DNA from: JBOHBN01 sp050698355
GTDB taxonomy: Bacteria; Actinomycetota; Actinomycetes; Streptosporangiales; WHST01
Reading direction: 5' to 3'
Assembly (NCBI GenBank): GCA_050698355.1
Contig: JBOHBN010000390.1
Span: 1 to 17,305 of the forward strand
DNA length: 17,305 nt
Positions 1-7,306 of this stretch are shown here, piece after piece; position 1 is the first letter of the stretch, and each line of letters begins with the position of its first letter. The notes below the pieces were generated by a model. It was not told where the DNA came from. It saw only the letters and a program-made list of their open reading frames with translations, and did no database searches. The position numbers and the translations under genes are program-made.

Positions 1-126
1 GGTGGCGCCGAGCCTGTCCATCGCGGGGAGCGCGGGCAGGAGCATCGCGGTCGTCATCCGCGTCGCCCACAACGACTGCTGGCCGTCACGCAGCGTCGTC
101 TCGATGACCTCGATGCGCTCACTCAT
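1..126 (-). CDS. HMGL-like carboxyltransferase subunit, N-terminal fragment (cut by window edge)
   Basis: The reverse complement reads ATG at 126-124 and stays open to base 1, giving 42 residues. The N-terminus holds ETTLRDGQQS followed by LWATRMT, which matches the opening of the TIM-barrel carboxyltransferase domain of pyruvate carboxylase subunit B, oxaloacetate decarboxylase alpha and transcarboxylase 5S (family pattern D-T-T-L-R-D-x-x-Q-S-L-x-A-T-R). In these enzymes the Asp of TLRD helps bind the metal. The start codon overlaps the stop of the biotin carrier gene by ATGA, so the two are translationally coupled. That supports a multi-subunit biotin-dependent carboxylase or transcarboxylase. 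No biotin carboxylase subunit lies inside the window; it may lie beyond the left edge. The acceptor substrate is unknown. The family call is fairly secure despite the short fragment. Confidence 0.8.
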   Translation of the reverse strand, partial: MSERIEVIETTLRDGQQSLWATRMTTAMLLPALPAMDRLGAT

Positions 127-653
127 CCGACCGCGCCCGCCGGCTCGAGCCACATCAGCGTCTGGCCGAACTCCACCATGGCGCCGTCCTCGACCACGAT
201 CTCGCGTACCGTGCCGCCCTTGCCCGCCGGCACGCGGTTGAACAGCTTCATTACCTCGACGATGCACACCGGGTCCTCCGGTCCCACCTCGCTGCCCACG
301 TCGACGAAAGGTGGCTGCCCCGGTGCGGGACAGCGGTAGAAGGTCCCGAGGAGCGGGGCGGTCACCTCGACGAGCCCCGCCCGGTCGGGCGACGCCGCGC
401 TCGCCACCGGTTCCGGTTCCGGTTCCGGTTCCGGTTCCGCCGGCTTCTCGGGAGGCTCCGTACCCGCTTTCGCGTCGCGCGCCAGTGCGACGGGTTCGAC
501 CGGCGCGGGGACTCGCTCGTCGGCTACGGCGGGAACCGCCCCACGCTTGCTCGCGAGGACCTTGACGTCGCCGAGCTCGAGGTGGATCTCCTGCATCGGC
601 GATTCGAGGAAGATCTGCAGGATCTCCTGGATCTCCTCGACGCTAGGCTCCAC
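123..653 (-). CDS. Biotin carboxyl carrier protein (AccB-like)
   Basis: A 176-aa protein with AccB-like layout. The N-terminal helical/strand segment (residues 4-36, VEEIQEILQIF...) resembles the AccB N-terminus. A Pro/Glu-rich linker follows at about 66-82. The C-terminal biotinyl domain covers about 95-171. The biotin site is E-V-M-K-L-F-N with Lys136 as acceptor; Val replaces the Ala usual in AMK motifs. I chose GTG at 653 because GAGGGAG lies about 6-7 bases upstream and homology begins there; the longer reading frame upstream is the shadow of the CoA-transferase gene. The start overlaps the CoA-transferase B stop (643-645) by 11 bp, and the stop overlaps the next carboxyltransferase start. 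It probably serves the adjacent HMGL-type carboxyltransferase rather than fatty-acid synthesis, which is an inference from context. Confidence 0.88.
   Translation of the reverse strand: MEPSVEEIQEILQIFLESPMQEIHLELGDVKVLASKRGAVPAVADERVPAPVEPVALARDAKAGTEPPEKPAEPEPEPEPEPVASAASPDRAGLVEVTAPLLGTFYRCPAPGQPPFVDVGSEVGPEDPVCIVEVMKLFNRVPAGKGGTVREIVVEDGAMVEFGQTLMWLEPAGAVG
407..439. repeat. Hexanucleotide tandem repeat CCGGTT x 5.5
   Basis: Five and a half exact copies of CCGGTT lie inside the biotin carrier gene. On the minus strand they encode alternating Pro-Glu in the flexible linker. Length is a multiple of codons, so copy-number change would lengthen or shorten the linker in frame by two residues per unit. 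Confidence 0.9.
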
Positions 654-1287
654 TGGCTGCTCCCTCGAGGACCGGTCCCGCCGTCGCCTCCCGCACGTCG
701 TCCAGGCTGACCCCCGGCGCCAGGTCTTGGAGCGCGAACCCGCCGCCGGCGACGTCCATGACGGCAAGGTCGGTGTACACCCGCGTGACCACGGACTTGG
801 CCGTCAACGGGAAACCGCACTCGCCGACGAGCTTGGAGGACCCGTCCTTGCTGGTGTGCGTCATCAGCACCCACACGCGCTCGGCGCCGACGCACAGGTC
901 CGCCGCGCCGCCGACACCGGCGAACCGTCGCGTCGGTACGCGCCAGTTCGCCAGGTCACCGTTGGCGGCGACCTGGTAGGCACCCATGACCGACAGGTTG
1001 ATGTAGCCGCCCCGGATGAGGCTGAACGACGTCAGGCTGTCCATGAAGACACCACCGGGAACCACGGTCACCGGCTGCTTGCCCGCGTTGACGATGTCAC
1101 GGTCCTCCTCGCCCGGCGGCGGCGCCGGCCCCACGCCGAGGATCCCGTTCTCGCTGTGGAGCAGCACCGGCCTTCCGCGCAGCGCCGACACCAGGCTCGC
1201 CGGCATCCCGGTACCCAGGTTGACCGTCCACCCGTCCTCGATGTCGTCGGCGAGCCGCGCTCGCATCTCGTCGATCGTCCAGGCCAT
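643..1287 (-). CDS. Class I CoA-transferase, subunit B (beta)
   Basis: A 214-aa protein of the 3-oxoacid/acetate CoA-transferase beta family (ScoB, PcaJ, CatJ, AtoA type). The N-terminal nucleotide-type loop is VNLGTGMPASL. The catalytic glutamate motif is H-S-E-N-G-I-L-G with Glu46, the residue that forms the glutamyl-CoA intermediate in this family. Length matches the usual 205-220 aa. I chose ATG at 1287, one base after the amidohydrolase stop, with GGGTGGG about 8 bases upstream; GTG at 1296 in the same frame is an alternative but has poor Shine-Dalgarno spacing. The alpha subunit is two genes upstream, separated by an amidohydrolase. The acid that receives CoA cannot be told from sequence. 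Confidence 0.9.
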   Translation of the reverse strand: MAWTIDEMRARLADDIEDGWTVNLGTGMPASLVSALRGRPVLLHSENGILGVGPAPPPGEEDRDIVNAGKQPVTVVPGGVFMDSLTSFSLIRGGYINLSVMGAYQVAANGDLANWRVPTRRFAGVGGAADLCVGAERVWVLMTHTSKDGSSKLVGECGFPLTAKSVVTRVYTDLAVMDVAGGGFALQDLAPGVSLDDVREATAGPVLEGAASGA

Positions 1288-1288
1288 G

Positions 1289-2155
1289 TCAGTCACCCAC
1301 CCGTTCGAAGAGCGATACGTCGACGTCGAAGAGTTGGCAGGCGTTCTCGTACAGGATCCGCGGCCGGACGGAGTCCTTCACGTCCAGGCGCGCGAACTCC
1401 GCAAGCCAGCGGTCGGGGCTCAGCAGCGGGTAGTCGGAGCCGAACAGGAACTTGTGCGGCATGACGCTGTTGAAGTACGTGACGACCTCGGGCGGGAAGT
1501 ACTTGGGCGCGCTGCCGGAGAGGTCGATGTACACGTTGCCCTTGTGCCTCGCCACGGCCAGCAGCTCGAGGTGCCAAGGCCACCCCGTGTGCGCGGCGAT
1601 GATGGTGAGCTGCGGGAAGTCCGCGGCCACGTCGTCGATCGCCGGCACCGGCCGGCCGTACTTGAGGTGGAGCCCGCGGCCGCCGGGTGAGTCGTTGCCA
1701 AGTGCGGTGGTTCCGGCGTGGATCAGGATCGGCAGTCCGAGCGACGCGCACGCGTCCCACAGCGGGTAGAAGCGCCGGTCGTTGACGTACAGGCCCTGGG
1801 TGATGGGCTGTAGCTTCACCCCGCGCAATCCCAGTTCCTTGCAGCGCCGCACCTCGCTGATCGCCGCTGCACCCTTCCACGGGTCGACGCTGGCGAAGCC
1901 CAGGAACTGGCCGTCGGACCCGCGCACCTGCTCGGCGATCTCGTCGTTGCTGATGCGCAGGCCCGTGGTCGTCTCGCTGTCCACGTCGAACATGACGGCC
2001 ATGAGCCCGCGGTCGCGGTAGAAGTCGAGTGCGGTCTCACCGCTGTCGCCGTGCTGGAAGAGCCGCCGCGCGTCGCCCATCTTCGACTCCTGCGACCTCC
2101 TGCGGTCACCCGTGAGGCGGTGGGTGTGCACGTCGAACGCCTTGAACCTCGCCAC
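1289..2155 (-). CDS. Amidohydrolase_2 (ACMSD-like) metal-dependent hydrolase/decarboxylase
   Basis: A 288-aa TIM-barrel protein of the amidohydrolase-related family that includes ACMSD, gamma-resorcylate decarboxylase and several lactone hydrolases. Visible metal and active-site residues are H-T-H at His10/His12 after strand 1, His146 (LIHAGTT), His189 (AAHTGWPW) and Asp241 (LFGSDYPL). The order and spacing fit a single-metal member. GTG at 2155 is preferred: it lies one base after the CoA-transferase A stop, has GGAGAG upstream, and gives the expected start MARFKAFDVHTH. The longer frame upstream has no homology. It could decarboxylate or hydrolyse a ring-derived acid; the sequence alone does not choose between these. 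Its position between two halves of one CoA-transferase is odd. Confidence 0.85.
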   Translation of the reverse strand: MARFKAFDVHTHRLTGDRRRSQESKMGDARRLFQHGDSGETALDFYRDRGLMAVMFDVDSETTTGLRISNDEIAEQVRGSDGQFLGFASVDPWKGAAAISEVRRCKELGLRGVKLQPITQGLYVNDRRFYPLWDACASLGLPILIHAGTTALGNDSPGGRGLHLKYGRPVPAIDDVAADFPQLTIIAAHTGWPWHLELLAVARHKGNVYIDLSGSAPKYFPPEVVTYFNSVMPHKFLFGSDYPLLSPDRWLAEFARLDVKDSVRPRILYENACQLFDVDVSLFERVGD

Positions 2156-2156
2156 G

Positions 2157-2813
2157 TCAGCTCTCCGCAACCCGCTGGACGACCCTGTCGACGAACACAC
2201 CGGGCGTGTGGACCAGGTCTGGATCCAGATCTCCCGGCTCCACCAGGCGTTCGACCTCCGCGATGGTCACCCCGCCCGCCATTGCCATGATCGGGTTGAA
2301 GTTGCGCGCGGCGTGCCGGTAGACGAGGTTTCCCCAGCGGTCGGCCGCTGCCGCGTGTACGAACGCGAAGTCCGCGCACAGCGGCGGAGCGAGCAGGTAC
2401 TGCCTGCCGTCGCGTTCGATCACCTCGTAACCGGCCCCGAACTCCGCGCCGACACCCGTGGGCGTGAGCACGCCGCCGAGGCCCGCACCGCCGGCGCGGA
2501 TCCGCTCGGCGAGCGTGCCCTGGGGCACGATCTCGAGCTCGGCCTCGCCCCGTTCGACGGCTTCGAGGACCGCCTGCGCCGTCGGCCCCACCGGGTACGA
2601 GCAGGTGATCTTGCGCAGGCCACCGTACGCGGCCACGCCTCCGAAGTCGGCGTTGTTGCAGATCAGATGCAGCCGTCGCGGCCGGTTGTCGATCATGGCC
2701 CGCAGCAGCTGGTCCGGCAGGCCGGGACCGCCGAACCCGCCGACCATGATCGAGCAGCCGTCGCCGACGTCGGCGACCGCCTGCTCGATCGATCCGGCGA
2801 CCTTGTCCAGCAC
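2157..2813 (-). CDS. Class I CoA-transferase, subunit A (alpha)
   Basis: A 218-aa alpha subunit of the 3-oxoacid/acetate CoA-transferase family (ScoA, PcaI, CatI, AtoD type). The glycine-rich CoA-binding motif IMVGGFGGPGLPD covers residues 22-34, and the C-terminal segment HTPGVFVDRVV is typical. Two starts are possible. GTG at 2813 has GGAGCGG 8 bases upstream and gives an N-terminus (MLDKVAGSIEQAV) like that of family members. ATG at 2876 in the same frame adds 21 residues but has no Shine-Dalgarno sequence. I prefer 2813. First gene of the left-hand minus operon; it pairs with the beta subunit at 643-1287, two genes downstream. Confidence 0.9.
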   Translation of the reverse strand: MLDKVAGSIEQAVADVGDGCSIMVGGFGGPGLPDQLLRAMIDNRPRRLHLICNNADFGGVAAYGGLRKITCSYPVGPTAQAVLEAVERGEAELEIVPQGTLAERIRAGGAGLGGVLTPTGVGAEFGAGYEVIERDGRQYLLAPPLCADFAFVHAAAADRWGNLVYRHAARNFNPIMAMAGGVTIAEVERLVEPGDLDPDLVHTPGVFVDRVVQRVAES

Positions 2814-2892
2814 GTCGCCCGCTCCGACACGGCCCGTCGTCGGTCCCAGGACTGCCTCCTCGGTCGTTGCCGACATGTGACATGCATGACTG

Positions 2893-2905
2893 TCGGCTCA
2901 GCCGA
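2893..2905. promoter_or_regulatory. 13-bp perfect palindrome, candidate operator
   Basis: TCGGCTCAGCCGA has two 6-bp arms around a single central C. It lies in the divergent region between the CoA-transferase operon and the substrate-binding gene, just downstream of the predicted minus-strand transcription start and near where a plus-strand -35 box would sit. It could let one regulator control both directions. The palindrome is seen; the regulatory role is inferred. Confidence 0.4.
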
Positions 2906-2917
2906 TTGAATGACGGT

Positions 2918-2947
2918 ATTATGGCCGCTCTGCCAGGCTCGGGGCAA
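2918..2947 (-). promoter_or_regulatory. Candidate promoter for the CoA-transferase/biotin-carrier operon
   Basis: Reading the minus strand, TTGCCC (2947-2942) and CATAAT (2923-2918) are separated by 18 bp, resembling a sigma-70-type promoter (4/6 and 5/6 matches). Transcription would start near 2911. The same A/T-rich patch reads TATTAT (2917-2922) on the plus strand, a possible -10 box for the divergent substrate-binding gene, though no good plus-strand -35 is visible. Confidence 0.4.
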
Positions 2948-2976
2948 CGGGTCGGTACCACAAAGGGGTGAGGAAC

Positions 2977-4059
2977 GTGGGACGAACACATACCCGAGGA
3001 GGCCGTTCCACGGCGCGGATGCTCGCAGCGCTGTGCGTGACCGGCGTGGTCGCCGCCACCGGTGCTTGCGGGGCCGGGAGCGGCACGTCGTCCGGCGGCT
3101 CCGCGGCCACCACGAAGGACACGTGGGTTCATGGAATCCTCAAGCCCAAGGGTGACTCCGGCTACCAGCTGATGGCCAAGGAGAAGGAGTACTACAAGAA
3201 GCAAGGCGTGAACGTCGAACTCAAGGAGTTCGTCGGCAACGTCCAGCTGGTGCAGGCACTCGTGTCCGGCGCGATCGACTCCGGCGACACGGCTCCCGCG
3301 CCGATCTACGACGCCGTGAAGAAGGGCTCGGACCTGAAGATCATCGGCTCGACCCTGCCGAAGATCACGTACGCGCTCATCACGACGTCCGACATCAAGT
3401 CGTTCAAGGAACTCCAGGGCAAGACCATCGGGGCGTCGGCGCCCGGCGCGTTCCCGGACTCGGTCACCCGGGCCATGCTCGCCGAAAAGGGCATGGACCC
3501 GAACAGCGTCAAGGTCGTCTCCGCGGGCAGCGACGCCCAGCGTTTCAAGGCGCTGTTGTCCGGTCGGATCGACGCGGCAGCCGTGTCCGACCAGTTCGTA
3601 CCCAAGGCGCAGAAGAACCCGAAGATCAACGTGCTCGGCGAGGCGCAGGACGTCATCCCGCAGTACCCGCGCTTCTACCTGATAGCCAATGGCAACTCGC
3701 TGCAGGAGAAGCCGGACGCGGCCGTGAAGTTCCTTGCTGGCGAGATCCAGGGACTGTGCTACGCGGTCACGCACCCGAAGGCCGAGCGGCAAGTTGCGGC
3801 GAAACACATCAACAGCTCGCCCGACAACCCGCAGATCGTCTACGTGCAGAAGGCCATCGCGAAGGCCGGCGCCGCGTCGGCGACCTCCGCGATCACCATG
3901 TCCCGGTTGAAGTGGCTCCAGCAGTTCCGCATGGAGCAGGGCTTCCAGAAGGGCAAGGTCGACCTCGGCCAGCTCGTCGACCCATCCGTACGCAAGAAGG
4001 CGCTCAAGCAGGTGGACCTACCGCAGAAGTGCATGAACGACCCGAACATCGAGAACTGA
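2977..4059 (+). CDS. ABC transporter substrate-binding lipoprotein, NitT/TauT (SsuA/THI5-like) family
   Basis: A 360-aa exported solute-binding protein. The N-terminus has Arg-rich residues, a hydrophobic core (MLAALCVTGVVAATGA) and Cys31 in a lipobox-like T-G-A-C context, so it is probably lipid-anchored. The mature part has NMT1/THI5-like features: an early YYKKQGVNVEL segment, DTAPAPIYDAVKKG, and the family signature GKTIGASAPGAFPDSVTRAML. Such proteins bind small anions such as sulfonates, nitrate or aromatic carboxylates. GTG at 2977 is preferred because AAAGGGG ends 8 bases upstream; GTG at 2968, three codons earlier in frame, overlaps that Shine-Dalgarno sequence. No permease or ATPase gene is present in the window. 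The divergent location next to catabolic genes suggests uptake of the pathway substrate, but the ligand is unknown. Confidence 0.88.
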   Translation: MGRTHTRGGRSTARMLAALCVTGVVAATGACGAGSGTSSGGSAATTKDTWVHGILKPKGDSGYQLMAKEKEYYKKQGVNVELKEFVGNVQLVQALVSGAIDSGDTAPAPIYDAVKKGSDLKIIGSTLPKITYALITTSDIKSFKELQGKTIGASAPGAFPDSVTRAMLAEKGMDPNSVKVVSAGSDAQRFKALLSGRIDAAAVSDQFVPKAQKNPKINVLGEAQDVIPQYPRFYLIANGNSLQEKPDAAVKFLAGEIQGLCYAVTHPKAERQVAAKHINSSPDNPQIVYVQKAIAKAGAASATSAITMSRLKWLQQFRMEQGFQKGKVDLGQLVDPSVRKKALKQVDLPQKCMNDPNIEN

Positions 4060-4149
4060 CCACCACCAACCGGGCGGCGCTTTATTGCCAGGCCTCCCCC
4101 AAATGACCACCGGGGCCCCTCTGGGGAAGGGCGAGCGGGTCTCAGCGAG
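4060..4149. terminator. Convergent intergenic region with possible bidirectional hairpin
   Basis: The 90-bp space between two converging genes holds CCCC-TCT-GGGG (4116-4126), inside a larger imperfect stem of GCCTCCCC (4093-4100) with GGGGAAGGGC (4123-4132). There is no clear T-tract on either side, as is common in high-GC actinomycetes. The location favours a terminator for both operons, but the hairpin is modest. Confidence 0.3.
4099..4110 (+). repeat. Third copy of the 12-bp motif CCAAATGACCAC
   Basis: The 12 bases are identical to those that begin both arms of the inverted repeat at 14541-14633. The sequence after it differs from the other copies (no GTTATG). Chance occurrence of a given 12-mer in both strands of 17 kb is roughly 0.002, so the match is probably not random, but its meaning is unknown. 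Confidence 0.5.
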
Positions 4150-5595
4150 TCAGGTGAGGAGGATGTCGGGGAAGCGCTCGGTCACCTGTGTGGCGATGCG
4201 GTCGGGGACGGTCACCGCCGCGGGGAACGTTCCTCGCTGGCGCCGCTTGAAGGGCTCGCAGGCGTTGATGACCGCCCGGGACATGGGCAGCTCGTTCAGG
4301 GCGTCCTCCGGACCGCGCTCGACCATCGGGTCGAGCGCCATACCCCACGAGTGCCGGATGAACTCGATGGACTCGGCCGGGTCGGTACGGGTGCACACCG
4401 CCCACATCACCTGCTCGAGGTCGCTCGGGTCGATGTCGTCGTCCACCACGATCGTGTACTTGCCGCCGAACGCGCCCTCGCGCACCTGCGCGGCCACCAT
4501 GCCTGCCTGCTGCGCGTGACCCAGGTACGCCTGGTCGATCGCGACGACGTTCAGCGCGCGGGTGTACCCCGCCTCATGGCACCACACGCCGGCGATGTTC
4601 GGCACGCCGGCGTCCTCCAGCGCGTCCCAGATCATCGCCGACCGCATCGGGCAGCGGAAGTACGAGTAGTCGTACGGCGGGATGCCCGCGCAGGTGCTGA
4701 GGATGATGGGGTCGTCGCGGTGGTAGACCGCCTCCACCTCGATGGTTGGGGTCTGCATCTTGCCGCCCGCGTAGTAGCCGAGGAACTCCCCGTACGGCCC
4801 CTCGGACACGGTCGTGTCGGACAGGTATCCCTCGACGAGCAGCTCGCTGTCCGCGGGAACCGGGAGTCCCGTCACCGGCGCCTGCACCAGGTCCATGCCT
4901 TCACCGCGCACCTGCCGCAGCACGTCGTACTCCGACACGCCCGCGCCCAGTTCCATGCCGCCGAGCATCGAAAGCGACGGGTGGTGCCCGAGCGACGCCG
5001 CGATCGGCACCCGCTCGCCGCGCCGCCAGTACTTCTCCATGTGCAGCCGCGCGTGGTGACTGGAGTTGACGAACAGGCACAACCGCTGGGGATCGTGCAC
5101 CATCATCCGGTACGTGCCGACGTTGACCCATCCGGTGTCGGGGTCGCGCGTGACGACGGCATCGAACGTACCGAGGTAACGGCCACCGTCCTGCTCGTGC
5201 CACTGCGGCGCGGGGAAGACCGACAGGTCGACGTCGGCTCCGCGCATCCGGTTCGCGAACACGGGCGCGTCCTTCGTGGCGCGCGCCGCGTCGGCCGCTC
5301 CCGGCTCCGGCCGCTCGCGCAGCCGCGAGCGCAGGGCGCGGACGAGCCCCTGGGTGTCGGTGCCGCTACCGGTCCCGAGCGTGTACGCCACCCGCTCGGC
5401 ATCGAGCTGTGTGCCCGTCAGGATCCGAAAACCCTTCCGGTAGCCCTTGATCTCGTCGAAGAGCAGCACCCACTTGTTGCGCTTGACGTTCAGGTCGGTG
5501 ATCCCGCCGACCTCCAGGTCCCAGTCGGCGCCGCGCACATCGCGGACGCATCCGCGCCCGCGCATGTACTCGAGCCAGTCCCTCAGGTCCTCCAC
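4150..5595 (-). CDS. UbiD-family decarboxylase (protein 1), complete active site
   Basis: A 481-aa member of the UbiD family, which uses prenylated FMN to remove or add CO2 on aromatic and alpha,beta-unsaturated acids. The key residues of characterised members can be found: Asn158 and Arg163 in VNVGTYR, Glu255 in LLVEGYL, and the pair Glu265/Glu270 in S-E-G-P-Y-G-E-F-L-G-Y-Y. These correspond to the metal/prFMN ligands and the E-R-E triad of Fdc1. Length fits the family (about 480-500 aa). GTG at 5595 has AAGGAGAG about 7 bases upstream. It is the last gene of the long minus operon, 18 bp after an aryl-CoA ligase-like gene. The substrate may be a free acid or a CoA thioester; ligase neighbours make a thioester plausible. 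No UbiX prFMN synthase is in the window. Confidence 0.9.
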   Translation of the reverse strand: MEDLRDWLEYMRGRGCVRDVRGADWDLEVGGITDLNVKRNKWVLLFDEIKGYRKGFRILTGTQLDAERVAYTLGTGSGTDTQGLVRALRSRLRERPEPGAADAARATKDAPVFANRMRGADVDLSVFPAPQWHEQDGGRYLGTFDAVVTRDPDTGWVNVGTYRMMVHDPQRLCLFVNSSHHARLHMEKYWRRGERVPIAASLGHHPSLSMLGGMELGAGVSEYDVLRQVRGEGMDLVQAPVTGLPVPADSELLVEGYLSDTTVSEGPYGEFLGYYAGGKMQTPTIEVEAVYHRDDPIILSTCAGIPPYDYSYFRCPMRSAMIWDALEDAGVPNIAGVWCHEAGYTRALNVVAIDQAYLGHAQQAGMVAAQVREGAFGGKYTIVVDDDIDPSDLEQVMWAVCTRTDPAESIEFIRHSWGMALDPMVERGPEDALNELPMSRAVINACEPFKRRQRGTFPAAVTVPDRIATQVTERFPDILLT

Positions 5596-5613
5596 ACGAC
5601 ATCTCTCCTTCGG

Positions 5614-7278
5614 CTAACCCTGCCCGACGAGGCCGGGGTTCATCTCGCGCAGCGCGCGCCGGTTGATCTTCATCAGCGGCGTGCGCGGCAGCGCGTCGAG
5701 GTAGACGATCTCGCTCGGCACCTTGTACCCGCCGACGCGCCGTACCCTCGCCCGCAGGTCGTCGGTCAACTCCTCCGACGGCTCCTCGCCCGCACGCAGC
5801 ACGACGAACGCCTTCGGCCGGGCCAGACCGCTCGCATCGGTAGCGCCGACGACGGCGACCTCGTGCACGGTCGGGCTCTCCGCGATCGCGCTCTCGACCT
5901 CCAGCGGCGACACCCACATGCCGCTCACCTTGAACAGGTCATCGTGCCTGCCGACGAAGGTGAAGTAGCCGTCGTCGGTCAGCTTCAGTACGTCTCCTGT
6001 CCGGGTCCACTGCCCGACGAACGTCCGCCGCGTCTCGTCGAACTTCCGCCAGTAGAACAGGCAGGACGTGCGGCTGCGCACCCATGCCTCGCCCTCGACG
6101 CCGGGGTCGGTGACCTCCGCGCCGTCGGGGTCGACGAGCTTGACCTCGTAACCGAACACCGGCCGGCCGAGCGCACCTCGCCTGTGGTCGCGCTGCCTGT
6201 TGGCGATCCACTCGTAGGTGACCTCGGACGAGCCGATCGAGTCCATCAGCTCCAGCCCGAACAGCGTGTCGAACCGGAGCGCGAGCTCGGCAGGGACCTG
6301 CTCCGACGCTGTGACCACGAGCCCGACGCTGGAGAAGTCCGGCCGCGTGCCGGTCTCGTCGGCGTACTCCAGGATCGCGCGTACGGTCGTGGGCACCGTG
6401 ATGAGCTTCGTCGGGCGGTGCGTCTCGACGATGCGCACGACGTTGGCTCCCGACGGCGGTTCGCCGCTGATGACCGACATGGCTCCCCAGTAGAGCGGTA
6501 TCAGGACTCCCGGCCACAGCCCGTGGGTGAAGTACTTCTTCGAAGTGGCGTGTACGACGTCGTCGGGCGTGTACTCCCAGAACGCTCCCTGCCGCTCCGG
6601 CACCAGCACGAAGTCGTGGGTCAGGTGTGTCACGCCCTTCGCCGGTCCGGTCGTGCTTCCCGAGTACAGCATGTACGCGATGTCGTGCGCGTGCCTCGGC
6701 ACCGGCTCGACTCTCGGCCATGCGCGGCTCAGCACCGTGTCGACGTCGACGACCCTGTCCCGGATATCCGCGGGCAGCGCCTCGGCCGCCTGCCCACGCA
6801 TGAGGAGCAGGCCGGGGACCGAGGAGAGGCTGCCGATGACCGCCGCGACCTTCGACCCCTGGGCGGCGTCGAAGAAGAGCGCGGAGGCGTCGCTGTCGCG
6901 CACGTAGTAGGCGAGCTGGTCCTCCTTGACCGCGTCCGAGACGACGACGGGTACGGCACCTGTCCGCACGGCCGCGAGCCAGAGCGCGACGAACTCGAGG
7001 CTGTCGGTGCCGACCATGAGCAGCCTGCTCCCGGCACCGACACCGACGCCGCGAAAGCCGGACGCCGCGCGTTCGACGACGTCGAGCAGCTCACCGTACG
7101 AGTAGCTCCGGTCGTCGACGACCAGCGCCGTCCTGTCGGCTCGTCCCTGCTCGACATGCCTGTCGAGCAACAGCGTCGTCGGACTGAGGAACTCCGGCAC
7201 GTCCGGATCGCACCAGTCGTACCACTCCCGCGAATAGGCTCGCCCGGACTCGGCCAGGCGGGAGGATATGCCGTCCAT
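5614..7278 (-). CDS. Acyl-CoA ligase 1, benzoate-CoA-ligase-like (ANL superfamily)
   Basis: A 554-aa AMP-forming CoA ligase. The phosphate-binding loop is YSGSTTGPAKGVTH (205-218). The A5-type segment IGSSEVTY and the hinge/A8 region RTGDVLKLTDDGYFTFVGR followed by KVSGMWVSPLEVE are present. The A10 motif is PRTPLMKINR with catalytic Lys537. The S-x-x-D-x-F-K-V-S-G-x-W-V-S-P-x-E-V-E style is typical of benzoate and 4-hydroxybenzoate CoA ligases. ATG at 7278 is supported by GGAGGG 7 bases upstream. It lies between two UbiD-like genes (gaps 28 and 18 bp). It probably activates an aromatic acid as its CoA thioester; exact substrate unknown. All expected catalytic motifs are intact, unlike ligase 2. 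Confidence 0.88.
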   Translation of the reverse strand: MDGISSRLAESGRAYSREWYDWCDPDVPEFLSPTTLLLDRHVEQGRADRTALVVDDRSYSYGELLDVVERAASGFRGVGVGAGSRLLMVGTDSLEFVALWLAAVRTGAVPVVVSDAVKEDQLAYYVRDSDASALFFDAAQGSKVAAVIGSLSSVPGLLLMRGQAAEALPADIRDRVVDVDTVLSRAWPRVEPVPRHAHDIAYMLYSGSTTGPAKGVTHLTHDFVLVPERQGAFWEYTPDDVVHATSKKYFTHGLWPGVLIPLYWGAMSVISGEPPSGANVVRIVETHRPTKLITVPTTVRAILEYADETGTRPDFSSVGLVVTASEQVPAELALRFDTLFGLELMDSIGSSEVTYEWIANRQRDHRRGALGRPVFGYEVKLVDPDGAEVTDPGVEGEAWVRSRTSCLFYWRKFDETRRTFVGQWTRTGDVLKLTDDGYFTFVGRHDDLFKVSGMWVSPLEVESAIAESPTVHEVAVVGATDASGLARPKAFVVLRAGEEPSEELTDDLRARVRRVGGYKVPSEIVYLDALPRTPLMKINRRALREMNPGLVGQG

Positions 7279-7306
7279 CACCGTTCCCTCCGCCGTCGTG
7301 TCGTCT

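Noticed and set aside
2814..2876. N-terminal extension of CoA-transferase A from ATG 2876
   Set aside because: No Shine-Dalgarno sequence, and the extra 21 residues do not resemble family members; GTG 2813 has a good ribosome-binding site. A start at 2876 cannot be fully excluded.
1816..3807. Minus-strand open frame of 663 codons
   Set aside because: It crosses the substrate-binding gene in antisense and the CoA-transferase A gene out of frame. It has no domain and ends in low-complexity Arg/Ala residues.
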